The position numbers and the translations under genes were made by a program. Below the pieces are notes generated by a model. That model made no database searches and was not told where the DNA came from. It saw only the letters and a list, made by a program, of their open reading frames with translations. Shown piece by piece: positions 17,977 through 24,755 of a DNA stretch of 42,786 nucleotides. This stretch comes from a virus, in the IMG/VR virus record IMGVR_UViG_3300032092_000070, positions 1 through 42,786 of that record, one strand, 5' to 3'. The first letter of the stretch is position 1; each line of letters opens with the position of its first letter.

Positions 17977-20190
17977 TTACATTCCCATCTGGGATTCCTG
18001 CTCCTTCTGCATCTGCTCCGCTTGCTGTAGTTGACCCTGCAACGCACCAGCGGCTTGCTCACCGACAGGCGTGACACCAGTTCTGCCAATCTGCTTGTTC
18101 TGCTGTTGGCTGACTGACATCTGGAGGTTCTTGATGTAGTTTTCCATCAAGGCACGGAAGTGCTGGTCGCCCTGCATCTGCTGTTGAGCCTTCGGGTTCT
18201 TGCCCAAGATGTCTTGGAGGTACTGCAACTTAGTCGGGGCAGTCGGGTCGTTCTCGACATAGTTAGCCTCATTACCAAGCATCATCAGACCGATGTCTGA
18301 CTGGATGTCCTTATAGAGCAGTTGAGAAGCAGAAGCCTGTTCGACAATTAAGTCCTTCGCCTTGTCTGGGTCGATAGCCTCGACAGCCGCACGAACCAAC
18401 TTGCTCTTGTCAATGACACCAGCGGAGTCCAGAGGCATAACGAACTGCATAATCGCCTGTAACTTCTGCATAACGAAGTCGGTATCGATTTCACGCACAT
18501 CGTACTTAATCTGGAAGTCGAACTGGTTTGAGTTAGCCGACATATTGGTAGCCATCGGCTTGTTGGTGATGGACTCGATTTCAGCAGGGTCGAGATACTG
18601 CAAGCACAGGCTAAACAGCATATTAAATGTCTCGCTCCAGACATCCAGCCAGTTGTTCACGACATATTGCTGTGTGACCTGTGTTCTCTGGGCTGGAACA
18701 TTCGGGTGATAAATGCCGAAGTAGGCGGCGTGGTTTTGCTCAACGATGTTAATGAGGTTAAACGCAGTATTCGTCTCCGACTGCGGAGGTGTCATAAACT
18801 TGTAGTCATCTGGCGTGGTGACAGGTAAGTGAACCCCCGGAGCAATTTTATTGATACCACCCAGTCTCTTCTTAACGAGAATAGGAGGCATAGTCGTAAA
18901 CGCTGTGCGGTCACGGATAGAGTCGTGCTGAGCCTTGATTTCAAACTGGTCAGTCATCGCAATCTCGGGAACGCCTCTGGACTCTTGGATAGGTCTGCGG
19001 AGACGCTCTCTGCGGTAGATGACGAACGGATACTTGTTGTGGGCGTAGCCAAGGAGTTCGTGGCTAGCGTAGATATCCGAACCAGCCCGTGGGCAGAAGA
19101 TGGTGCAGTAGATGCCCTGTGTGCCGTCTTCGTTGATGAGGCGGGAGTAGGCATAAACGACCTCAATCAAGTGCATATTGCGGTTAATCTGATAGTTGAT
19201 GAGCGTAGCCGCTGGCAGGATGTTCGGGTCGTGGAAGTTCGTGCGAAGTCCAGCAACGCTGACCGCTTGGTTGACGAAGTCTTCACCCCATCCGTATTGA
19301 GCCGCCTGTGAGCGAATCTCCATCTCCGTCATAAATACTCTGCGGAAGATGACTCTGGCGTTCTGGATGTCGATGGTCTCTGGAGGAAACGAAATTTCAT
19401 CGAATGGCTTGAGAGCCGTAACGGACGGAAGGTTCTTTGAGGTGTAAGCCTGTGGAATCTCAGCCTTGCCTTCCTTGCGAAGGTCACGGACAGCCTTCTT
19501 GATGTCCTTCGGGCTCACATCAGCGATGTACTGAGAAATGAGGTCGATGGCATAGTCTTCCTGCTCTTCCTGCATAATGGCGTTAGCCAAGTCCTGCAAT
19601 GATGAGCCACTCTGCTTAGCCTGTTCCGACAGTTGCTGAATTTCCTCGATTCTGATGGTTTGGTTACGGAAGGCGGTTTCCTGCTCCCAAGTGATGTGAA
19701 GACCAGACCAGCCGTACTGCTGAGTGTACTGGGCGAGCAGTTCAGCCTCCGAACGGAGTTCCTGTCGCATCTTGGATTGGGTCAGCCAGTCCATCAGCAC
19801 ATTGGCTGAGCCAGCGAAGTCGTAGTCGTTGTACTCGGTTCCCTTGACCTTGACCTTACAGCGGTCAAAGGTTGTCATCAGCATCGCAACGATGTCATTG
19901 ATTGTGCGGTCAACCAGACGGCAACGGACATCAGAAGCACCCTCAAACGGGAAGGCGGCATCGCCCTCCATTCGTGAGGAACTGTGCTTTTTGCCATCGG
20001 AGGTCTGACCAGCCCATCTGGAAAGACGAATGTCATCGTTTTCCATAATGTTGGCGACATTGCCACCATTCTGCGTAGAGCGGTTGTATTCCTGCCAGAG
20101 GTACGGGATATCTGGCTTGCTCGTAGCGTATACCAGTTTATCTTGATTAGGATTGTACTTGGTAGAAAGATTGTTCTTAGTTATGCTCAT
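17977..20190 (-). CDS. Portal (head-to-tail connector) protein, 737 aa
   Basis: A large protein with the helical and beta blocks of a podovirus portal: an N-terminal strand-rich region, a long helical middle (IEEIQQLSEQAKQSG near residue 180), a conserved-looking PIQESRGVPEIAMTDQFEIK segment near residue 410 that marks portal stem-clip regions, and a Gln-rich C-terminal tail (QLQQAEQMQKEQESQ) of the barrel/tail type. It directly follows the terminase and winged-helix genes, the usual place for a portal. Its ATG at 20190 overlaps the small gene by 14 bases. At 737 residues it is longer than the T7 connector and nearer N4/P22-size portals. Confidence 0.85.
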   Translation of the reverse strand: MSITKNNLSTKYNPNQDKLVYATSKPDIPYLWQEYNRSTQNGGNVANIMENDDIRLSRWAGQTSDGKKHSSSRMEGDAAFPFEGASDVRCRLVDRTINDIVAMLMTTFDRCKVKVKGTEYNDYDFAGSANVLMDWLTQSKMRQELRSEAELLAQYTQQYGWSGLHITWEQETAFRNQTIRIEEIQQLSEQAKQSGSSLQDLANAIMQEEQEDYAIDLISQYIADVSPKDIKKAVRDLRKEGKAEIPQAYTSKNLPSVTALKPFDEISFPPETIDIQNARVIFRRVFMTEMEIRSQAAQYGWGEDFVNQAVSVAGLRTNFHDPNILPAATLINYQINRNMHLIEVVYAYSRLINEDGTQGIYCTIFCPRAGSDIYASHELLGYAHNKYPFVIYRRERLRRPIQESRGVPEIAMTDQFEIKAQHDSIRDRTAFTTMPPILVKKRLGGINKIAPGVHLPVTTPDDYKFMTPPQSETNTAFNLINIVEQNHAAYFGIYHPNVPAQRTQVTQQYVVNNWLDVWSETFNMLFSLCLQYLDPAEIESITNKPMATNMSANSNQFDFQIKYDVREIDTDFVMQKLQAIMQFVMPLDSAGVIDKSKLVRAAVEAIDPDKAKDLIVEQASASQLLYKDIQSDIGLMMLGNEANYVENDPTAPTKLQYLQDILGKNPKAQQQMQGDQHFRALMENYIKNLQMSVSQQQNKQIGRTGVTPVGEQAAGALQGQLQQAEQMQKEQESQMGM

Positions 20191-20359
20191 TTTTTATAAA
20201 ATTGATTAAATCGTCACGGAAGTATCGTTTATGACCGCCCTTGGTGGTATAAGTTCTTACAATTCCATCTATAGCAAGGGACTCTAACTTGCGTCTTGTC
20301 AAGCCCATAAGTAACATTGCCTTTGAGCGTGTTAATAGGATAGGGTAGTAGACCTCCAT
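20177..20359 (-). CDS. Small MerR/excisionase-type winged-helix protein, 60 aa
   Basis: The ATG at 20359 shares bases with the large-terminase stop (TAATG). The sequence has the MerR-like pattern of a helix-turn-helix followed by a GGHKRYFRDDLINFI wing. The start at 20359 is preferred to the upstream in-frame ATG at 20518, which would duplicate terminase coding sequence. It overlaps the portal gene. A structural-gene neighbourhood suggests a packaging-accessory or regulatory DNA-binding role; no excision function is implied because no integrase was found. Confidence 0.7.
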   Translation of the reverse strand: MEVYYPILLTRSKAMLLMGLTRRKLESLAIDGIVRTYTTKGGHKRYFRDDLINFIKNEHN

Positions 20360-21966
20360 TAGTAACTGCCCCCACCCGTACCTTTTAAGGATTCCGAACT
20401 CAGATACTCTGGGTTCATAGTGATTAAGTAGCGGAGGCAGTCGATGGGGTCTTTGGTTGCTCCCTTTTCCCCATCCATCCCAGTCCATTCCTTTAGACAA
20501 TAGATAAGATTTTGACATTCTTCTGAAATATAGAGTTTAGGTTTGTTTAGCGGTGAAAGTTCTTGCGAGTAGTCGTAGGCAAAGCCGTCATTAATCATTG
20601 ATACGCCCTGTTCGATACGGATGCCAGCGGCTGGCTGAAAATGCATAGGGACTTCCCCGTCATCCAACATATCAATCAAGGTAACGCCCCCGTCTTCGGT
20701 CACAGCCTTGGAGCCGCCAGCCCTAGGGTCGATATAGCGTTCATTTATGACCTCTTCGCCCTCTAGGGACAGGATTAGGCTCTTATATTCCGCAAGAGAG
20801 CGTCCAGCCCCGTTACGCTGTGCAGTACCCATCTTCCCATCGGGGTCAGCAGAAGGTAATGCCCATTCACCTTCAGACGAATCTGGAAACTCTCGATATA
20901 CATAGAGGCAACCATCCGAAGATGCTCGTAGCCATAGCATAAACCAGTTTCTAGCCCCAGCAGGGTCAACAACCATATAATTAGTTCCGTCTCTCGGTAC
21001 ATTATCCGACTTGATGATGTTGATTTCTGGGTTGAATCTGGGGAATTGGTTACCGCTGATATTGTCTGCCCATCCGTACGCTCTAATTTTGATTTCATAA
21101 GGTTTCTTGCCCAACAGGGTTTTCTTTAACTGTTCAAACGGGTTGTATGGGTTCAGTTCGCTATGGAACCACATAACCCCAGCGGGACGGACATAGGACT
21201 TCGCCTTATACGGCATTGTACCCCTAGGGCATCCCATCACATTGATATTGTCTGGCAAAAGCGGTGACGGCTTGTGTTCGATTATCTTAGCCCCGCTGAT
21301 GTACTCCTTGACTACGGAACTATAGCCCGTGATTGGCGTGAAGGTCACGATTAACTTACCGCTACGGGTCACGATGCGGTATCTGAGCGTCTCAATCCAG
21401 TCCAGAGGCACAAGTTCATCGCACCAGATGAGGTCTACTTCGCCACCTTCGATGACATCACGCTTCTGGGCGTAATTCATAAAGATGCATTGGCTCTTGT
21501 TCGGCAGAATGAAGGTGTTATCGCTGAATCCGTTCTTCTGCGTGTACGATACATTCTGAATCTTGTTTTTTCGCAGTTCCTTGAACTCGGATGGCAAATA
21601 CTTATGGATAATCGGCTGTTGCATCTGGATGCTCGACTGATTTGTCGTGTGCAAGCACCAGACTCTGGCGTTTTCCATATTGCAGAGCGTCTGGACGACA
21701 CGCTTTGCCGCCCATTCCGTCTTGGAGGCTCGATTGCCCCCTAAAATTAGTACCTCATTGTTAACCTTCAGCAGTTCGTCCGCTTCTTTCCAATGCGGGA
21801 GGTCGAATCCGTGCCTATAAGGGTCTGTTTTTTCCGCTAGAATCTTATCCTCACGAAGATTCAAGATTTCCAGCGTCCTTTCCTCACCGACCTTGTCCAC
21901 CAACCGCTTTATATCGTCCGAAGTGGGCGTTATAAGAATTGGGTGGGGTGTCGGGGCGAAAGCCAT
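20359..21966 (-). CDS. terL: Terminase large subunit (packaging ATPase-nuclease), 535 aa
   Basis: Walker A GGNRASKT at residues 76-83 (the deviant form common in phage terminases) and a Walker B ending in DE at 183-184. A coupling/arginine-type region TFTPITGY lies near 209. The C-terminal RNase H-like nuclease domain shows MVVDPAG with D334 and YIDPRAGG with D413, likely metal-binding acids. Length and order fit the large terminase that drives DNA into the portal and cuts concatemers. It is followed by the winged-helix gene and portal and preceded by a 52-base gap. Confidence 0.95.
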   Translation of the reverse strand: MAFAPTPHPILITPTSDDIKRLVDKVGEERTLEILNLREDKILAEKTDPYRHGFDLPHWKEADELLKVNNEVLILGGNRASKTEWAAKRVVQTLCNMENARVWCLHTTNQSSIQMQQPIIHKYLPSEFKELRKNKIQNVSYTQKNGFSDNTFILPNKSQCIFMNYAQKRDVIEGGEVDLIWCDELVPLDWIETLRYRIVTRSGKLIVTFTPITGYSSVVKEYISGAKIIEHKPSPLLPDNINVMGCPRGTMPYKAKSYVRPAGVMWFHSELNPYNPFEQLKKTLLGKKPYEIKIRAYGWADNISGNQFPRFNPEINIIKSDNVPRDGTNYMVVDPAGARNWFMLWLRASSDGCLYVYREFPDSSEGEWALPSADPDGKMGTAQRNGAGRSLAEYKSLILSLEGEEVINERYIDPRAGGSKAVTEDGGVTLIDMLDDGEVPMHFQPAAGIRIEQGVSMINDGFAYDYSQELSPLNKPKLYISEECQNLIYCLKEWTGMDGEKGATKDPIDCLRYLITMNPEYLSSESLKGTGGGSY

Positions 21967-22017
21967 ATTAGTTCCTCAAAAGGAATCTCCTCTTCAGCAT
22001 CATCTTGGTCATCTGGG

Positions 22018-22416
22018 TCAGTACTTTCCATTGAACCTAGGGTGACGGACAACGCACCAGCGATTGCCATCCCATCTGACATCCACAGGCATACCCTTAT
22101 GGAACTTAGATGAGTCCTTACAAAGCACATTATGGAAGACACCATCGATGGTGACCCCCATAACCTTTGGATTCTTGAACTTGTTGAACACAATGCCACG
22201 CTTCTTCTCTGGAGGATTGATGTTCTCTGGCTCCTTGAAGCCGATGTTCTCCTTAAGACGGGCAATTCCAGCCTCCGTCCACTCGACCTCCCACATATGC
22301 TGTGGCTTTCTGGATTCAATTCTAGTCCAGTCAACGCCCTCCTCGTATGATGACCTAAATTCCTTGAGGATATCACGGGCAAGACCTAGTGCAATAGAAA
22401 GTTGTTTTTCTCTCAT
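22018..22416 (-). CDS. Unknown protein upstream of terL, 132 aa
   Basis: The ATG at 22416 (MREKQ...) is preferred over an in-frame start at 22476, whose extra 20 residues would come from a control-like region with repeated ATCGACACAT motifs. Residues 1-60 are helical. Residues 75-132 form a beta-rich C-terminal domain ending PRFNGKY. The position suggests small terminase, but the sequence lacks the usual helix-turn-helix, so I leave it unnamed. Confidence 0.65.
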   Translation of the reverse strand: MREKQLSIALGLARDILKEFRSSYEEGVDWTRIESRKPQHMWEVEWTEAGIARLKENIGFKEPENINPPEKKRGIVFNKFKNPKVMGVTIDGVFHNVLCKDSSKFHKGMPVDVRWDGNRWCVVRHPRFNGKY

Positions 22417-22467
22417 ATCGACACATTCGCAGTAATGTGTTGATTTTGTCAAACTAAATCGACACAT
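22417..22467. promoter_or_regulatory. Repeated dyad ATCGACACAT upstream of the late operon
   Basis: ATCGACACATT at 22417-22427 faces AATGTGTTGAT at 22434-22444, an 11-bp inverted repeat with one wobble mismatch. A third direct copy ATCGACACAT is at 22458-22467. It is immediately upstream of the first packaging gene, suggesting an operator or promoter element controlling the virion operon. Confidence 0.5.
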
Positions 22468-22488
22468 CCATATCAAATTTTTTTACAG

Positions 22489-22561
22489 TAGGGATGGAGG
22501 GAATCGAACCCTCGACTTAGCCCTTATAAAGAGCCCACTCTGACCGCTGAGTTACACCCCC
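22489..22561 (-). tRNA. tRNA-Ile (UAU)
   Basis: Full cloverleaf: a 7-bp acceptor (GGGGGTG with CATCCCT, two wobble pairs), an ACTC/GAGT D stem, an anticodon loop TTTATAA giving UAU, and a T arm with GGTTCGATTCC. It decodes AUA. It is the last tRNA of the cluster in transcription order. Confidence 0.92.
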
Positions 22562-22570
22562 CTGTCAAAA

Positions 22571-22643
22571 TACGGCAAGCGGGGGTCGAACCCGCAACAT
22601 CCAGTTTGGAAAACTGACACTCTGCCAATTGAGTTACTGCCGT
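22571..22643 (-). tRNA. tRNA-Gly (UCC)
   Basis: Acceptor ACGGCAG with TTGCCGT, D stem ACTC/GAGT, anticodon loop TTTCCAA (UCC), T arm GGGTTCGACCC. It decodes GGA. Confidence 0.92.
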
Positions 22644-22661
22644 GAAAGAACTGTTAAAGTA

Positions 22662-22742
22662 TGCGGAAGGCGGGACTTGAACCCGCAAGCCTTTGGGCAA
22701 CTGATTTTAAGTCAGTCGTGTATACCATTTCACCACATCCGC
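22662..22742 (-). tRNA. tRNA-Leu (UAA)
   Basis: Anticodon loop CTTAAAA in a 5-bp stem ACTGA/TCAGT gives UAA (TTA codons), with the long variable arm expected of a leucine tRNA. Acceptor GCGGATG/CTTCCGC has one mismatch. Confidence 0.92.
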
Positions 22743-22748
22743 TAAGAT

Positions 22749-22821
22749 TGGAACCGACTGGACTTGAACCAGCAACCAACCGCTTAAAAGGCGGCTACTC
22801 TGACCATTGAGTTACGATTCC
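22749..22821 (-). tRNA. tRNA-Lys (UUU)
   Basis: Acceptor GGAATCG/CGGTTCC, anticodon loop CTTTTAA (UUU) on a GCCGC/GCGGT stem, T arm GGTTCAAGTCC. It decodes AAA. Confidence 0.92.
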
Positions 22822-22828
22822 TAAAGGG

Positions 22829-22899
22829 TGGAGGCGGGGAGAATCGAACTCCCATTGCCCCGATGCAAACGGGGTTTCCTGCCATTGAAAGAAGCCCCC
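22829..22899 (-). tRNA. tRNA-Ala (UGC)
   Basis: Anticodon loop TTTGCAT in a strong CCCCG/CGGGG stem gives UGC (GCA codons). Acceptor GGGGGCT with CGCCTCC has one mismatch at the inner pair, and the D stem has three pairs. It starts one base from tRNA-Gln. Confidence 0.88.
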
Positions 22900-22900
22900 A

Positions 22901-22971
22901 TAGACCCGCAGGGAGTCGAACCCCGACAGAGAGAACCAAAATCTCTAGTGCTACCATTACACCACGGGTCT
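22901..22971 (-). tRNA. tRNA-Gln (UUG)
   Basis: Perfect acceptor AGACCCG/CGGGTCT, anticodon loop TTTTGGT in stem AGAGA/TCTCT gives UUG (CAA codons), T arm GGTTCGACTCC. Confidence 0.92.
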
Positions 22972-22977
22972 GTGAAA

Positions 22978-23049
22978 TCACCGAGACAGGACTTGAACCT
23001 GCAATCCCCTGCTCCCAAAGCAGGTGCGATGCCATTACGCTACTCGATG
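22978..23049 (-). tRNA. tRNA-Pro (UGG)
   Basis: Acceptor CATCGAG/CTCGGTG, anticodon loop TTTGGGA in stem CCTGC/GCAGG gives UGG (CCA codons), T arm GGTTCAAGTCC. Confidence 0.92.
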
Positions 23050-23054
23050 TACAA

Positions 23055-23126
23055 TCGACCCACTAGGAATCGAACCTAGATAACCCGCTTAGAAGGCGGG
23101 TGTTCTATCCGTTGAACTATGGGTCG
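23055..23126 (-). tRNA. tRNA-Arg (UCU)
   Basis: Perfect acceptor CGACCCA/TGGGTCG, anticodon loop CTTCTAA in stem CCCGC/GCGGG gives UCU (AGA codons). Confidence 0.92.
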
Positions 23127-23131
23127 TAAAG

Positions 23132-23216
23132 TAGAGGGGGTCGGATTTGAACCCACGAGGCTTTTACACCTAACAGTTTTCAAGACTGCCGCAATAGACC
23201 ACTCTGCCACCCCTCT
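23132..23216 (-). tRNA. tRNA-Ser (UGA)
   Basis: Acceptor AGAGGGG/CCCCTCT, anticodon loop CTTGAAA gives UGA (TCA codons), with the long variable arm typical of serine tRNAs. Confidence 0.9.
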
Positions 23217-23220
23217 AAAT

Positions 23221-23477
23221 GATGCCGTTCCTTCGTCTTATTCAGGTCTGTTCTTCGTTAGGTTGATATGGACGCACTAGCGGCATCCAAGGTACTTATG
23301 GCTTGATATCAAAGCCAACCGCTATCCTTGCATCGTCTCTGCATACCTACGGCATCGAGCCGCAAGCCTGTTCAGCCGTTACATACTGTATGCTTCATAG
23401 ACTTTGCTTTATTATCCTCCATAGAAGCCGTAGGACTGACACCTACTTTCGGAGTAATTACCTCCACGGCTTAGTTG
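23221..23477 (-). ncRNA. Structured non-coding stretch inside the tRNA cluster
   Basis: No gene, but many stems, several closed by exactly 7-nt loops: AAGCCGT/ACGGCTT (23425-23431, 23466-23472) encloses GTAGG/CCTAC and GGAG/CTCC. GGCTT/AAGCC lies at 23300-23316, inside AGGTA/TACCT (23290-23294, 23344-23348). GATGCCG/CGGCATC (23221-23227, 23281-23287) competes with GGACGC/GCATCC. Transcription with the tRNA operon seems likely. It lacks the conserved marks of tmRNA, RNase P RNA or a group I intron that I could look for by eye. It may be a new small RNA, or the remains of several decayed tRNAs. Confidence 0.45.
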
Positions 23478-23593
23478 GTGGGTGTGTGGGATTTGAACCG
23501 CACAGTCATAACTTATATATAATCTGGACACATACATTAGGCATTTACTCCTGTATATATTCGTTATGCCTAGCCACATTAGGCTAGCACCCA
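23478..23593 (-). pseudogene. Interrupted tRNA-like element
   Basis: The minus strand has a 5' acceptor TGGGTGC pairing with ACACCCA (6 of 7), a D arm GCCT/AGGC with a GG-containing loop, and a T arm with loop TTCAAAT in which one stem side has a bulged C, followed by CCA. The anticodon stem ATAAC/GTTAT is separated by about 50 bases instead of 7; part of that insert pairs as ATATATA/TATATAT. A 9-base repeat GCCTAATGT occurs in the D arm and again in the insert, suggesting duplication. It may be a dead tRNA or a tRNA needing processing. Confidence 0.45.
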
Positions 23594-23598
23594 AATGG

Positions 23599-23670
23599 AG
23601 CCTTGTGTTGGGATTGAACCAACGACCTACTGTTTACAAAACAGTCGCACTACCGCTGTGCTAACAAGGC
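23599..23670 (-). tRNA. tRNA-Thr (UGU)
   Basis: Perfect acceptor GCCTTGT/ACAAGGC, anticodon loop TTTGTAA in stem ACTGT/ACAGT gives UGU (ACA codons). First tRNA of the cluster in transcription order, 21 bases after the promoter candidate. Confidence 0.92.
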
Positions 23671-23691
23671 GTTTCAAAGAACAACTTACCC

Positions 23692-23720
23692 TTTATTCCC
23701 AAGAGAATCCTTTAAGTCAA
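23692..23720 (-). promoter_or_regulatory. Promoter candidate for the tRNA cluster
   Basis: On the minus strand TTGACT, a 17-base spacer and AATAAA (4 of 6 to TATAAT) lie just upstream of tRNA-Thr and just downstream of a terminator-like hairpin. Position and spacing make this the best promoter candidate in the window. Confidence 0.5.
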
Positions 23721-23758
23721 CAAAAAATTCTAAAACCCGTCCCCCGAGAATACGGGGG
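23721..23758 (-). terminator. Terminator-like hairpin before the tRNA promoter
   Basis: Minus-strand hairpin CCCCCG/CGGGGG with a 6-base loop (23741-23758), followed by two U-rich runs (TTTT and TTTTTT) before 23721. It would insulate the tRNA operon from transcription coming from the DUF932 side. Confidence 0.5.
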
Positions 23759-23794
23759 ATTGAGGGGGTTGAAGCCACGGGGGTTATTAGGGGG
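23754..23794 (+). other. G-quadruplex motif
   Basis: Four runs of five G at 23754-23758, 23764-23768, 23779-23783 and 23790-23794 with loops of 5, 10 and 6 bases, on the strand opposite to late transcription. The first run also forms the terminator stem, so the two structures exclude each other. Confidence 0.55.
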
Positions 23795-24185
23795 TTGCAA
23801 TACATCTCTGTCAACACGAATCGTACTAAATCGGTACAGCCGCCTCATTTCGCTTGACCACATACCCTTTATACTCCCTTAACAATCCCTCTTCTATAAG
23901 CCATAAGCCTACACCTTAAGCCTTATTGGGATAAAAAATTTATCTGGGGCTATCGGTTAAAACAAAGCCTAGCAAAAAGTAAAAGGACTCCCCCCCCCGT
24001 GGGGGTGGGTTCTATAATAATCTAGTAGAATTATAAAAGGACTATTATAAAAAGGATATTATAAAAGTATAAAAGGATTATAATAGAATTATATAAGGAT
24101 TATTATAAAAGTGTCCAATGGGACTGAACCCATCCCAATATAAAGATATTATATAATTATACTATAATGCAAAAAGGATATGAAT
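23795..24185. repeat. Non-coding A/T-rich repeat tract with flanking C9/G5 hairpin
   Basis: No gene. A run of nine C (23990-23998) followed by GT and five G makes a strong hairpin with T-rich sequence beyond it on the minus strand. From about 24011 to 24185 imperfect copies of ATAAAAGGAT and TTATTATAAAA alternate, giving an easily melted tract. A hairpin ATGGG/CCCAT with a 6-base loop at about 24117-24132 looks like a T-arm remnant. Together these suggest an origin or control region; nothing proves it. Confidence 0.4.
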
Positions 24186-24364
24186 CCAAGGGATTGTAAA
24201 AGGAAAGTAAAACAGGCTATCAAGGGCTCTGCCCGAAAATAGGCAGGTGAATAGAGGGGTCTGGGAGGCTCTAGGAGGCGGGATTAGGGGCTGGGGTATG
24301 GTAGGGTATAGGCAAGGGGATTGCAGGGGCGTAGGGAGGCAGGGAGATGGCTAGAAACGAGGAA

Positions 24365-24387
24365 ACCCTAGCGGGTTAGGCTAGGGT
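24365..24387 (-). terminator. Hairpin downstream of the DUF932 operon
   Basis: Perfect 8-bp stem ACCCTAGC (24365-24372) with GCTAGGGT (24380-24387) and a 7-base loop, followed on the minus strand by a short TTTCC and T-rich stretch. Suitably placed to end the DUF932, zinc-ribbon and peptide transcript. Confidence 0.45.
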
Positions 24388-24397
24388 CTCGGGGTGG

Positions 24398-24413
24398 CAG
24401 TCTACTAGGAATC
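24398..24413. repeat. Left arm of a 16-bp inverted repeat bracketing the DUF932 operon
   Basis: CAGTCTACTAGGAATC here is the exact reverse complement of 25787-25802. A shorter direct relative, TAGGAATCTGA, is shared with about 25711-25721. The pair encloses exactly the small DUF932 operon. Confidence 0.7.
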
Positions 24414-24417
24414 TGAA

Positions 24418-24492
24418 TCAGAGGCTGAGGAGGGCGTAGGCGAACGCCCAGCCAGCGAGGGCGAGGGCGATGCCGAGGAGGGCTTCACGCAT
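24418..24492 (-). CDS. 24-residue membrane peptide
   Basis: ATG at 24492 overlaps the stop of the zinc-ribbon gene (TAATG) and TGA is at 24418-24420. The peptide is a single hydrophobic segment, LLGIALALAGWAFAYALLSL after MREA. Coupled translation and the clean transmembrane pattern support it despite its size. Function unknown. Confidence 0.45.
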   Translation of the reverse strand: MREALLGIALALAGWAFAYALLSL

Positions 24493-24683
24493 TAGGATTT
24501 GGATTTGAGGGTCTGGTAGCGGTGCTTCCCGTACAGCGAGAGGCAGGGCTTGCAGTAGGAGTGAAGGTAGCCCTTAGCCTTGTGCGTGACGGGGAAGGCT
24601 TCCATACGCTTCCGCTTCTCGCAGATGGGGCAGACCTTCGTGAGTTCAGATTTCTGAGCCTTGCGAGGGAACAGGAGTTTCAT
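24492..24683 (-). CDS. Small zinc-ribbon protein, 63 aa
   Basis: Two Cys pairs, CPIC (about residues 18-21) and CKPC (about 44-47), separated by a basic segment with His residues, with a Lys/Arg-rich tail. This is a zinc-binding nucleic-acid-associated small protein pattern, also seen in degenerate HNH/endonuclease VII heads, but the catalytic His pair is absent. Located between DUF932 and the membrane peptide. Confidence 0.6.
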   Translation of the reverse strand: MKLLFPRKAQKSELTKVCPICEKRKRMEAFPVTHKAKGYLHSYCKPCLSLYGKHRYQTLKSKS

Positions 24684-24755
24684 TTTCTGTAGTTAGGATT
24701 TGGATATGGTGACAGAGGGCAGGGGGCTTTCGCCCCACTGCCGTGTCAGTTGATG

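Noticed and set aside
18362-18709. Frames opposite portal and terminase (18362-18709, 18829-19311 and others)
   Set aside because: Antisense shadows of well-supported portal and terminase frames.
20177-20359. Lysogeny module because of the excisionase-like small protein
   Set aside because: No integrase, repressor pair or attachment site was found; MerR-like folds occur also in packaging regions.
23221-23593. Possible tmRNA or group I intron
   Set aside because: No tag-like reading frame ending in Ala-Leu-Ala-Ala, no recognisable 5'/3' tmRNA ends, and no clear P3-P7 core; left as unassigned.
24011-24185. Possible CRISPR array
   Set aside because: Copies are short, imperfect and A/T-rich with irregular spacing; no conserved repeat-spacer pattern or cas genes.
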